Assembly: GCA_034435035.1 (NCBI GenBank)
Contig: DAOTXW010000023.1
Span: forward strand, 62,001-126,000
Origin: JAHEME01 sp034435035
GTDB lineage: Bacteria; Chloroflexota; Anaerolineae; Aggregatilineales; UBA3940
Direction: 5' to 3'
Length of the DNA: 64,000 bases
A program made the translations under genes and the position numbers. Positions 39,974-48,307 of the stretch are shown here, one piece after another. The notes beneath the pieces were generated by a model. It searched no databases and had not been told where the DNA came from. It saw only the letters and a list, made by a program, of their open reading frames with translations. Every line of letters begins with the position of its first letter. The first letter of the stretch is position 1.

Positions 39974-40964
39974 GGAGATGGAGCGTACCTTTATCGTCGC
40001 CGAGATCGGGGTTAACCATGAGGGCGACCTCGAGACAGCTGCGTCCCTCATCCGCCATGCAGCCCGGGCAGGCGTGGATGCTGTGAAGTTCCAGGCCTAT
40101 CAGATTAACAACTATATCTCGCGCTCACAGCCTGAACGCTATGAGAGAAGCCAACGCTTCCAGCTTTCCTATGAGCAGTTCACGACCCTCAGCCACGTGG
40201 CAAGCGAATGCGGCGTGATCTTCTTTGCCTCAGCCTTTGGCCTGGCAGACGTGGATTTTCTGTCCGGGCTTGCCCCGCTCCTGAAGATCTCATCCGGTGA
40301 CCTGACCTATCACCGGCTGCTGGCCCACGCCGCCAGCACCGGCAAACCCATCATCCTCAGTACCGGAGGAGCGACTCTTGAAGAACTGGACGCAGCCGTC
40401 GATGTGCTGCGCGCCAATGGGCCCAAGCGTCCACTAGCCGAATGGCTCCTGCTGAATCAGTGTACGGCCTGTTACCCGGCCCCCCCGGAGGAAATCAATC
40501 TCCGGGCGATGAATTTTCTCAGTCAGAGATACGGCGTCTCCGTGGGCTACTCCGACCATACACTGGGAACAGCAGCGTGCATCGCTGCGGTCGCACTGGG
40601 CGCCCGCGCCATTGAGAAGCACTTTACGGACCATCGTGCCGATCGCACATTTCATGATCACGCGTTGTCCAGCGAACCTGCCGAGATGGCCCAGCTGGTG
40701 CAGGACATACGCGCGGTCGAAGCAGCACTCGGGGCTGATGTCAAAGCCCGCACGGCCTGTGAGGAAAGCACATTACCCCGGCTGCGGCGAGGCCTAGCCG
40801 CCAGCCGCGATCTTCCTTCTGGCCATGTCGTGGATGCCGCGGATCTGGCCTACCTTCGGCCAGCGGGCGCCTTTCCAGCCGGCAGCGAACAGCGGCTAAT
40901 CGGCAGGAAGCTACGTCGAAGCATCGCCGCCGGTTATTTGTTCACTGAAGAAGACCTTGACTGA
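39963..40964 (+). CDS. neuB: Nonulosonic acid synthase (NeuB / sialic acid synthase family)
   Basis: 333 residues, ATG at 39963 behind GGAGAGGAGC, overlapping the deacetylase stop by 11 bp. The barrel domain begins FIVAEIGVNHEGDLETAASL and holds VDAVKFQAYQ, KISSGDLTYHRLL, ILSTGGATLEEL, GYSDHTLG and IEKHFTDHRADRTFHDHALS. The C-terminal SAF (antifreeze-like) domain is about 275-333 (RGLAASRDLPSGHVVDAADL). It condenses PEP with a six-carbon N-acyl-mannosamine-type sugar to give sialic, legionaminic or pseudaminic acid. The exact product cannot be told from sequence. No epimerase/hydrolase (NeuC/LegG/PseG) lies in the window. Confidence 0.93.
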   Translation: MNFREMERTFIVAEIGVNHEGDLETAASLIRHAARAGVDAVKFQAYQINNYISRSQPERYERSQRFQLSYEQFTTLSHVASECGVIFFASAFGLADVDFLSGLAPLLKISSGDLTYHRLLAHAASTGKPIILSTGGATLEELDAAVDVLRANGPKRPLAEWLLLNQCTACYPAPPEEINLRAMNFLSQRYGVSVGYSDHTLGTAACIAAVALGARAIEKHFTDHRADRTFHDHALSSEPAEMAQLVQDIRAVEAALGADVKARTACEESTLPRLRRGLAASRDLPSGHVVDAADLAYLRPAGAFPAGSEQRLIGRKLRRSIAAGYLFTEEDLD

Positions 40965-43365
40965 TATACGCCCGGGAAGCACAGCCGGCTCGCCCTCCGG
41001 TACGGAGCTGCCGGTGCATTCCCCCCGGCACAGCTTGCACGCGTTCTGGCCGCCGATCATACTCATTCTGCTGGTATGCTTGGCGCTTCGCCTGGCCGGT
41101 AGCATGCGCCTGCCATTATTCCTCGATGAGGCGCTGCACCTGGACCGCGCCCATGCAGCCATGCAGGGTGAGTTCTTCAGCTGGAACGCACGCAAATGGT
41201 TGTACCCGGTATTCCTCTCAATCATGCGCCCCGGAGGGCCAGAGGGGCCATGGCTGGCTCGTGCGCTCTCCGCTCAGATGGGTGTAGTTTCCGCTGCTTG
41301 CTGCATCGCCCTCGGCCGACAGATAGGTAGCGAGCGCACCGGCAGGATAGCCGGCATCCTGTACACAGCGCTGCCGCTGGCGGTCTTCCATGAACGGCAG
41401 GCGCTCGCCGATCCCCTGCTAGCGATGCTGACAACGCTGGCCGTGCTGTCCAGCAGCCAGGCAGCGCGCCGACCCTCCCCGCTTCCACCGCTGATCGCCG
41501 CCTTCGCACTGGCAGCAGCGGTTCTCACGAAGCTTTCAGCCCTCCCGTTTCTATCCCTGCCGCTCCTGGCCGCACTCATTCTGCCGGTGCGCTTGCGCTG
41601 GTCAGCAGTCAGCCGAGGGATCCTGATAGCCGCCACCGCATTGCTGGTGATTACGCTGACTTACGGAGTCATTATTCGGGAAAGCGGCGGGCAGAGCACT
41701 CCGATAGCCCTTCTGATCAGCAAAACCCTGGAACTTACGCCTGCGTCTTCCACAGCCGCTGAGACTGCTCCCGCAGCCAACCGGCTGATCGCCAGCGTGC
41801 ATTTCGCAGTTGAACTGGCGCCATGGTATGTGGGATGGGGCACACTCGCACTGATCGTATTCGGGGTGATCGGTGCCTGGCGAACTCCGCAGAGGCTCGC
41901 TGTACTCTATCTGCTGGTCCCCGGCGTCTTCTTCGCCGCTGGTCCGATACTGGCCTCGCGACCCGTCGATGCCAGCCGCTATTTCTTACCCAATGTTTCA
42001 GCCCTGGTTATTCTGGCAGCGGTGGGATGGACAACTGGAGCCGAGATGCTGTCAGGGTGGGGCAGTAGAATACGCCGTATAGCCAAATGGTCGGTCCCGG
42101 CTGTCACACTGGCTCCAGCTCTGGTATTGGACGCGCTGCTGATCATGCAACCATCTTCCGCCCCCCTGACGCGCGTTGACCGCAGCCAGTACTTCGCGAA
42201 CACCCCCAGCGGCACAGGCTATCATGAGATCGCATTCGCGCTGGTGAAAGATATCCGGGATGAGCCCGGGCAGCCAATCGGGGTTCTCTCTGCTGGACCA
42301 GTGATCTGGCTTAAAGCTTATCTAGGCCCCCGGCAGGCAGCAATATCTCCACTGAGAGCCGACCGCGAGGGGTGGCGGATCGCCCTGGCAGAGTGGCTGG
42401 GGCAGGGCCGCGAAGTTTTCCTGGTCATTTCGCCAGATGACCTCGGATATCTAACAGAAGTTGAGCCCGGCCTGGAATTAGCCGCTGTAGCTCATCACGA
42501 GGACAGCTTCCGATCTCTGGAATTGCTACGGATCGTCGCAGTGCAGGGGCCTCTGGCGGATCGTATTTACAGCTACAGGGGAGACCCCATCTCTGCGCAG
42601 GCTGACATCACGTCTCTTACCAATGCCCTGCAGCTGGCGGGGTCAACTGCACTGGTCTTTCCTGCAGCAGTTGCAGAGTCATTGGAACAAACAGGCAAGG
42701 CCCCGGTACACCCTCTTACAGTGGAGGAGTGGCCTCTGACCGAGCAGGGAGCGGAACGCGCTGTTGAGCGCGCGCTTGCCGCCACCGGGGAAGAGGGGCA
42801 GATCAGCGTGGTCCTTGTTGATGAGACAGCAGTAGATCCGGAGCGGTTAATCTTGCTGATGCTTGAGCAGCGCCTGTATCGCATTGGCGAGGCATGGTTC
42901 GGCCTGGCGCATCATATACGCTACGCTACCGGCCCTCAGCGACCCGAGACACGCCCCTTGAGAATTGAGTTCGAAGGGGGCATTGAGCTTATGCAGGCGG
43001 CCATTCTGGATACGGCAACCAACCCGGGCGCACCCGTGCGGCTGATGATGGAGTGGCAGACTCCTGTGCCAATCCAGGATTCCTTCAAGGTGTTCGTACA
43101 CCTGGTTGACTCCAACGGCACGATTATCGCTCAGCACGATTCCGTGCCAGCCGCCGGCCTGATGCCGATGACTGTCTGGGAGCCCGGACAGCCTGTCTTA
43201 GATAGGTTCGCGATCCTGATACCGGCTGATGCCGCTCCGGGCGTCTACGAGATTCGTGCCGGAGTCTATGAGCCCACCAGCGGCCTGCGCCTGCCCATCA
43301 CAACCCCTGCGCAGGCCGGCGGTGATTTCGCCGTCATCGGGACGATTGCGGTAGAGTCGCCCTGA
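40957..43365 (+). CDS. PMT/ArnT-like membrane glycosyltransferase with C-terminal beta domain
   Basis: 802 residues, TTG start at 40957 overlapping the neuB stop (GAAGAAG upstream). About ten membrane spans fill residues 30-400. The GT39/GT83-type acidic motif is FLDEALHLDRAH near residue 54, with HERQALADPLLAML in the next luminal loop. Residues about 430-660 are soluble, and 665-800 form a beta-sandwich (LRIEFEGGIELMQAAILDTA, VFVHLVDSNGTIIAQHDSVP, GVYEIRAGVYEPTSGLRLP) common on Chloroflexota PMT-like proteins. It should transfer a sugar from a polyprenyl-phosphate donor to a protein or glycan outside the membrane. Last gene of the glycan operon; convergent with the phosphatase-superfamily gene 35 bp away. 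Confidence 0.83.
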   Translation: MTDIRPGSTAGSPSGTELPVHSPRHSLHAFWPPIILILLVCLALRLAGSMRLPLFLDEALHLDRAHAAMQGEFFSWNARKWLYPVFLSIMRPGGPEGPWLARALSAQMGVVSAACCIALGRQIGSERTGRIAGILYTALPLAVFHERQALADPLLAMLTTLAVLSSSQAARRPSPLPPLIAAFALAAAVLTKLSALPFLSLPLLAALILPVRLRWSAVSRGILIAATALLVITLTYGVIIRESGGQSTPIALLISKTLELTPASSTAAETAPAANRLIASVHFAVELAPWYVGWGTLALIVFGVIGAWRTPQRLAVLYLLVPGVFFAAGPILASRPVDASRYFLPNVSALVILAAVGWTTGAEMLSGWGSRIRRIAKWSVPAVTLAPALVLDALLIMQPSSAPLTRVDRSQYFANTPSGTGYHEIAFALVKDIRDEPGQPIGVLSAGPVIWLKAYLGPRQAAISPLRADREGWRIALAEWLGQGREVFLVISPDDLGYLTEVEPGLELAAVAHHEDSFRSLELLRIVAVQGPLADRIYSYRGDPISAQADITSLTNALQLAGSTALVFPAAVAESLEQTGKAPVHPLTVEEWPLTEQGAERAVERALAATGEEGQISVVLVDETAVDPERLILLMLEQRLYRIGEAWFGLAHHIRYATGPQRPETRPLRIEFEGGIELMQAAILDTATNPGAPVRLMMEWQTPVPIQDSFKVFVHLVDSNGTIIAQHDSVPAAGLMPMTVWEPGQPVLDRFAILIPADAAPGVYEIRAGVYEPTSGLRLPITTPAQAGGDFAVIGTIAVESP

Positions 43366-43400
43366 CATCGGTTCATTGCTGCCGAGCACAGATCGGTGGC

Positions 43401-45053
43401 TCACTCCAAATAACCCAGACTCCGCAGACGCTCTTCAATCTCAGCTGTCTCCGCCGGAGTTAGCTGGGTTTCAGGATCAATCGCCAGGGAGGCTGCCGAG
43501 CCGACCTCGGTATATTGCACTTCTCGGTCGTCCTGAAGGATTTCAAGGAGCGGACGGCCATCCATCTCGGAAGGAATCGGCAGCCCCATGAGGTGCAGAA
43601 TCGTGGGCGCCAGGTCGAGTATATGCGGTGTGCGGTTCAGACTCGCATCAGCACGAAACCCTGGGCCACTGGCAATAAACACGCCTTCGCTACGATGGCA
43701 GCCGGAATCCCCGCGGATTTGACGGGTGAAGAGCTCCGGGCTGGACGCAAACAGGGGGAAAGCAATACACCGATAGCCGTCAAGCACGACCTGGATATCC
43801 GGCCCGTGCTCTGCGTAAGGCCCATGGAACTCCCCTTCTCGAACCACGATGCGATCCACGATCGGCTGGCCCGTCTCGGGATGGCGCAGGCTATCCAGCG
43901 CCTCCACAATCTTTTCACGCACTTCGGCCACTTCCGGCCCGGGCTCGACCACCCCGTGCGGGTGCAGTCCCCGGGTGTTTACATAGATCTGCCCCACATG
44001 CCCCATGGCAAAAGCCTTCGTCCGGCTCCAGTCTATATCTTCATAGGACAGAAACTTGCCAACAATCGCATTGCGCTGCCCGCGGGAAACACGGGCCGTC
44101 AGGTTCTGAAGCCCCAGCTTCTCGACCAATCGATACAGGGTCGCTGGCGAAATACCGCGCCAGAACAGCCACGCCTTGATCTGAGTCCATGGGTTGCGTT
44201 TCAGCCTGATCAGGCCAGCCTGCATCAACAACACATTGAGATTGATCGTGTAGTGGAGAGGGCCAAAGCCATGATCCGACATCACGATCACGTTGGTGTC
44301 CGATGAGGCTGCCTCCAGCAGGCGGCCAATCTCCCCATCAATTACTGCGTAGATATCACGCAGCGAGTACTTGAGCGGCTCTGGCGCAGCCGGATCATGG
44401 AAGGGATGGGTATCATCCACGAAATGCCAGAGCGCATGTGATCCCGTATCGGTCGCGCCGAACACAACCATCATGGCATCCCATGCCTCACTCAACATCA
44501 ATGCATGTGCATACCGGCCATGCGTCCGACTGATCGATTTGAGTTCTTCGATGAACGGCCCCGCCGCATCGCGCTTGTACTGAACTTCGGGAGTTACCCA
44601 GTAGCGCCCAAGCGTGGCTTCTCGACTCTTGATCAAATCCTCCGGATAGCAGATTTTCCCCTGGTTGGGGGATAGCAGGCCGGTGATCATGAAGCCATTA
44701 AGAGGTCGAGGCGGATAGGTAACCGGCACATTGATAACTCCCACCCTGAGCCCCGCAGCTGAGAGGCGATCCCAGATGGTGGGCTGCTGAATGGATGTCG
44801 CATTGACCATAGCGAAGCCCGTACCCTTGGGCCGAATGAAGTCGAAAACGCTGTGCTTACCGGGATTGACCCCCGTCATGAAACTTGGCCAGGCCGGTGA
44901 TGTCACCGGTGGGAAGGTCGACATGAGATCGGCGGTAATCCCCTGGTCCATCAGGCGTTTGAGATTCGGCAGGACCCCTTGCTCTGCCCAGGGTCGAATC
45001 AATTTGAAGGTGCCCCCATCCAGGCCAATAATCAGCAGTCGTGTCTGCGCCAT
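43401..45053 (-). CDS. Alkaline-phosphatase-superfamily phosphodiesterase/phosphotransferase
   Basis: 550 residues. The metal site is seen in IIGLDGGTF (D12), the likely nucleophile is T51 in PPVTSPAWPSFMTG, and the second metal cluster is in VIVMSDHGFGP. The later H is in HRSEGVFIASGPG. This is the type I phosphodiesterase/nucleotide pyrophosphatase branch. No signal peptide is visible. The C-terminus (PAETAEIEERLRSLGYLE) is a short helix found in many members from surface-glycan regions. It lies downstream of a YbhN-like membrane protein and a polyprenyl-phosphate GT2. A role in glycan or lipid phosphate metabolism is likely but unproven. Confidence 0.86.
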   Translation of the reverse strand: MAQTRLLIIGLDGGTFKLIRPWAEQGVLPNLKRLMDQGITADLMSTFPPVTSPAWPSFMTGVNPGKHSVFDFIRPKGTGFAMVNATSIQQPTIWDRLSAAGLRVGVINVPVTYPPRPLNGFMITGLLSPNQGKICYPEDLIKSREATLGRYWVTPEVQYKRDAAGPFIEELKSISRTHGRYAHALMLSEAWDAMMVVFGATDTGSHALWHFVDDTHPFHDPAAPEPLKYSLRDIYAVIDGEIGRLLEAASSDTNVIVMSDHGFGPLHYTINLNVLLMQAGLIRLKRNPWTQIKAWLFWRGISPATLYRLVEKLGLQNLTARVSRGQRNAIVGKFLSYEDIDWSRTKAFAMGHVGQIYVNTRGLHPHGVVEPGPEVAEVREKIVEALDSLRHPETGQPIVDRIVVREGEFHGPYAEHGPDIQVVLDGYRCIAFPLFASSPELFTRQIRGDSGCHRSEGVFIASGPGFRADASLNRTPHILDLAPTILHLMGLPIPSEMDGRPLLEILQDDREVQYTEVGSAASLAIDPETQLTPAETAEIEERLRSLGYLE

Positions 45054-45113
45054 ACTGCTCTACCCATCTCCCTTGCTCCCACACGGATCCGCAGTCAACC
45101 CGCTGCCGTGTGC

Positions 45114-46130
45114 TTACCTTTCGAGACCTGCCCTTGCGGCCTTCATACGCTGCAGCCCGCTGATCAGCGAGGCGATCCCGCCAATGATTCCGACCCCAAA
45201 ACGCAGGATGTTGAAGGCCAGCGCCATAGCAATCGCCTGCTCAGCCGAGATGTTAACCAGGCCGAAGAGAACCTGATAGGTGTATTCCCGCACGCCCACC
45301 CCGTTGAAAGACAGTGGAAGCAGATTGATGATCGTGATCAGGGGGGTGTAGATCGCATAGTAACCAATGCCCAGCGGGATGCCCAGCGCCAGCCCTACTA
45401 GATAATTGTCAAGAATCGATAGCAGGGTAAACGGAACTGAAGCCAGCAGCCCGATGCCCAGATCCTTCCAGCTGTAGGCGCGCAGTGCGTTGTGGACCTC
45501 CAGCAGCCTACGGTGAAGAATAATGGGACGCAGGAAAGAGACGTGCTCGCCAAGCCACTCCAGAAGATTAAGCCGAACCAGCCATGTTCCTGCCAGAATC
45601 AGCATGCATATTCCAGCAACGAGCCACGCCGCCTGAGGGGGCACAAGCCGGGGCCACAAAAGAATCACCACGAGCCCCATCAGGCAAGTAGCAAACAGCC
45701 CCTCCACACGCTCAGCAATGATGCTGATCACAGAAGCTGCTCCCTGTCGGGAAATGCGCCGGAGTTCAAGGGCTTTGACGATGTCGCCGCCAAAGCCACT
45801 GGGAAGGAAGCTGTTCCAGAAGAAGCCGACCAGATAAAGCCAGAACAGACTGAGCACTGATAGATCGATACCAAGGGGCCGCAACAACACATACCAGCGC
45901 ACCGCGCGAACGGCCAGCGAGGCCAGAAGAACCAGGCCCGCCAACCCATACCACATGGGATCGACCTGAGCGAGCTGAGCAGCCACATTGCGCAGGCCTG
46001 CCCGACTCAACAACCAGAACAGGAGCCCGGCGCTGATCGCAATCTGAGCCAGCCCCACCCAGCGCCGCCGGCTGGAAGGGCTCTTCCCGCGTTCAGGAGA
46101 TTCAGAACCGGCGCTGGCAGCCGTGTTCAT
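45114..46130 (-). CDS. YbhN/AglD-type lysylphosphatidylglycerol synthase-like membrane protein
   Basis: 338 residues, ATG at 46130. A polar N-terminus of about 24 residues is followed by eight or so membrane spans. Family marks are FLPSGFGGDIVKALELRR near residue 110 (with the conserved GGD), and LPLSFNGVGVREYTYQVLF near residue 270. This UPF0104 family contains the membrane part of MprF, and archaeal AglD. Members are thought to move or hold polyprenyl-linked sugars or lipids. It lies 10 bp after the GT2 gene and before the phosphatase-superfamily gene in one operon. Confidence 0.87.
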   Translation of the reverse strand: MNTAASAGSESPERGKSPSSRRRWVGLAQIAISAGLLFWLLSRAGLRNVAAQLAQVDPMWYGLAGLVLLASLAVRAVRWYVLLRPLGIDLSVLSLFWLYLVGFFWNSFLPSGFGGDIVKALELRRISRQGAASVISIIAERVEGLFATCLMGLVVILLWPRLVPPQAAWLVAGICMLILAGTWLVRLNLLEWLGEHVSFLRPIILHRRLLEVHNALRAYSWKDLGIGLLASVPFTLLSILDNYLVGLALGIPLGIGYYAIYTPLITIINLLPLSFNGVGVREYTYQVLFGLVNISAEQAIAMALAFNILRFGVGIIGGIASLISGLQRMKAARAGLER

Positions 46131-46140
46131 AGAGTGCTAA

Positions 46141-47172
46141 TCAGGAGCGATTCCGGCGAGTCCGAGACTCCTCGGCGCCCCGCACCACACGCTGGATGAT
46201 ATAGATCGGCTTATCCTGCGACTCATGATAGGTGCGGACAAGCAACTCTGTGGTTAACCCGAGCAGGATAGATTGCACCCCGAGAATAAAGAACGTGGCA
46301 GCCAACTGCGGGAGCGGGGTTCGTACCAGTGAGGCATCGCGCAGGAGTTTGTTCAGCACCGCAGCCAGCAGCGCCAGAATACTCGTCCCCATCAGAGCTG
46401 CGCCCACGCCTCCGAAGAGATACATTGGGGTAGTCCGGTAACTGAGCAAGAACTTGACCGTGATCAGGTCCAACATGACCTTAAATGTGCGCCACAACCC
46501 GTACTTGCTCTTGCCGTACAACCTGGGGCGATGATTGACTTCAACCTCTTTGATGTGAGCCCCGGCAGCAGCGGCAAACACCGGGATGAAGCGGTGCATC
46601 TCTCCATAAAGGCGGACTTCGTCCAGCACCTCACGCCGGTATGCCTTCAAGGTACAGCCATAGTCATGCAAGTGCACACCAGTAACTCGCGAGATCAGCC
46701 AATTAGCGATCATTGAAGGAAGCCGCCGGGTAAGAAACTTATCCTTTCTGCTCCGGCGCCATCCGCTGACAACGTCGTATCCCTGCCGTAGTTCGTCCAG
46801 CAGCATCCTGATATCAGCCGGATCGTTTTGTAAGTCAGCATCCATCAGGACAACGACATCGCCGCGCGACGAATCGATCCCCGCCGCAATAGCTGCTGTC
46901 TGCCCGAAGTTGCGCCGCAGGTTGACAAAGACTACCGTATCAGGATGAGCCAAAGCCAGTTCACTCAGCTTATTGGCACTACCGTCGCGGCTGCCATCAT
47001 TGACCAATACTATCTCATAATGCAGTTCCAACGGGTCAAGCGCAGCCTTCAGCTCCGCCTGCAATCTGTCGAGGTTGTCAATCTCGTTGTAGACCGGAAT
47101 GACTACTGACAGATCGCGGACGTGAGATTCCAACTGGGCAGGAACCTGGCTGACAGCGGAACTGGCGGTCAT
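46141..47172 (-). CDS. Polyprenyl-phosphate glycosyltransferase (GT2, GtrB/DPM1-like)
   Basis: 343 residues from the ATG at 47172 (AGGTAGGG upstream); the longer frame from 47244 is less likely. The GT-A part shows LSVVIPVYNEIDNLDRLQAE, the metal-binding VLMDADLQNDP, and VEVNHRPRLYGKSKYGL. Two or three membrane spans follow at about 255-320 (MYLFGGVGAALMGTSILALL). It loads a sugar from a nucleotide donor onto undecaprenyl- or dolichyl-phosphate at the cytoplasmic face. The product would suit the PMT-like transferase at 40957-43365, the other arm of the same glycan region. First gene of a three-gene minus-strand operon. Confidence 0.92.
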   Translation of the reverse strand: MTASSAVSQVPAQLESHVRDLSVVIPVYNEIDNLDRLQAELKAALDPLELHYEIVLVNDGSRDGSANKLSELALAHPDTVVFVNLRRNFGQTAAIAAGIDSSRGDVVVLMDADLQNDPADIRMLLDELRQGYDVVSGWRRSRKDKFLTRRLPSMIANWLISRVTGVHLHDYGCTLKAYRREVLDEVRLYGEMHRFIPVFAAAAGAHIKEVEVNHRPRLYGKSKYGLWRTFKVMLDLITVKFLLSYRTTPMYLFGGVGAALMGTSILALLAAVLNKLLRDASLVRTPLPQLAATFFILGVQSILLGLTTELLVRTYHESQDKPIYIIQRVVRGAEESRTRRNRS

Positions 47173-47299
47173 AACAGTCTCATCCCTACCTTTGCGCCAA
47201 CAGCATACGAACACATCCGACGGAGGGCTTATGTTACCTCGCACACCCTAGCCTAACAAGATGAGCTTCTCTGAACATCACCATACGGGAGAGAAAACC

Positions 47300-48058
47300 A
47301 TGCCAGGGAGACTCGCTGGCAAAACAGCTCTGATAACCGGTGCAACATCCGGGATCGGCCGCGCGACAGCTGAACTGTTTGCCGCCGAGGGAGCCCGCGT
47401 TGCAGCTACCGGGCGGCGGCACAGCCTGGGCCAATCGCTGGAAGAGGCGACTGGCTGCAAATTTATTCATGCTGATCATCAGCTGGCGGGTGACTGCGAA
47501 AGGTCCGTTCAGGAGTGCCTCAGCACATTCGGGCGCATCGACATCCTATTTAACAATGCGGGGATCGTGATCAGCGGCCGGGCCGAGGACACCTCGGACG
47601 AAGACTGGGACCGCACCATGGCGCTCAATGTGACTGCTGTGTGGAGGATGTCCAAGCTGGTGATCCCAATCATGCGAGCTCAAGGTCGTGGCGTCATCAT
47701 CAACAATGCATCAGATTGGGGCCTGGTCGGAGCCCCAGCAGCAGTGGCTTATGCGGCCTCGAAGGGCGCAATCGTTCAGCTCACGCGCTCTATGGCGATT
47801 GACCATGCTCGAGAGCATATCCGCATCAATGCCGTGTGTCCCGGAGACACCTTCGTAGAGCGCTGGATTCAGAACGGATACTTCCAAGACTCGGGCGCCA
47901 TTGATCCAGTTTCGGCACGCAAAAGCGATCAGATCCCTATGGGACGAGTCGCAGATGTCACAGAAATCGCGCAGGCGGTCTTATTCCTCGCATCAGATGA
48001 ATCCAGCTTCATCACCGGAGCCTGCCTCGCCGTAGATGGAGGCAATACGGCACAGTAA
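47300..48058 (+). CDS. Short-chain dehydrogenase/reductase (SDR)
   Basis: 252 residues from the ATG at 47300 (GGGAGAG upstream); an earlier start at 47261 would add 13 polar residues. The NAD(P)-binding TGATSGIG is at 13-20, NNAG at about 85-88, and the catalytic residues are S138, Y151 and K155 (YAASK). The C-terminal ITGACLAVDGGNTAQ is typical of classical SDRs of the FabG type. GRR at 38-40 suggests NADP(H) preference. Substrate unknown. Divergent from the GT2 gene and convergent with ppdK, with about 250 bp (48059-48307) between, which hold only the ppdK terminator. Confidence 0.92.
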   Translation: MPGRLAGKTALITGATSGIGRATAELFAAEGARVAATGRRHSLGQSLEEATGCKFIHADHQLAGDCERSVQECLSTFGRIDILFNNAGIVISGRAEDTSDEDWDRTMALNVTAVWRMSKLVIPIMRAQGRGVIINNASDWGLVGAPAAVAYAASKGAIVQLTRSMAIDHAREHIRINAVCPGDTFVERWIQNGYFQDSGAIDPVSARKSDQIPMGRVADVTEIAQAVLFLASDESSFITGACLAVDGGNTAQ

Positions 48059-48230
48059 ACAGGCCGAATTCGCACGCAAGTCGCCTATCTGCTTCAGCTG
48101 GCTGGCGGCTTTTCGGTGGCTGGGTTGTGATTGCGGAACAGGGTCGCGATCTCGTGCCTGAGTGAGCTCGGGGATGAACAGACCGCATCCATTCCACTCA
48201 AGCGACAGCCGTGACGAATTCGGCCCATGT

Positions 48231-48271
48231 AAAATCCGACGGGAGCAGACCCTGGGCCTGCTCCCGTCGGA
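48231..48271 (-). terminator. Rho-independent terminator of ppdK
   Basis: TCCGACGGGAGCAG (48235-48248) and CTGCTCCCGTCGGA (48258-48271) form a 14-bp perfect stem. On the minus strand it is followed by TTTTA. It lies 36 bp past the ppdK stop. Confidence 0.85.
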
Positions 48272-48307
48272 GGTGTGCGAATAGGTTCCAGACCTTTTCC
48301 CGAGGGC

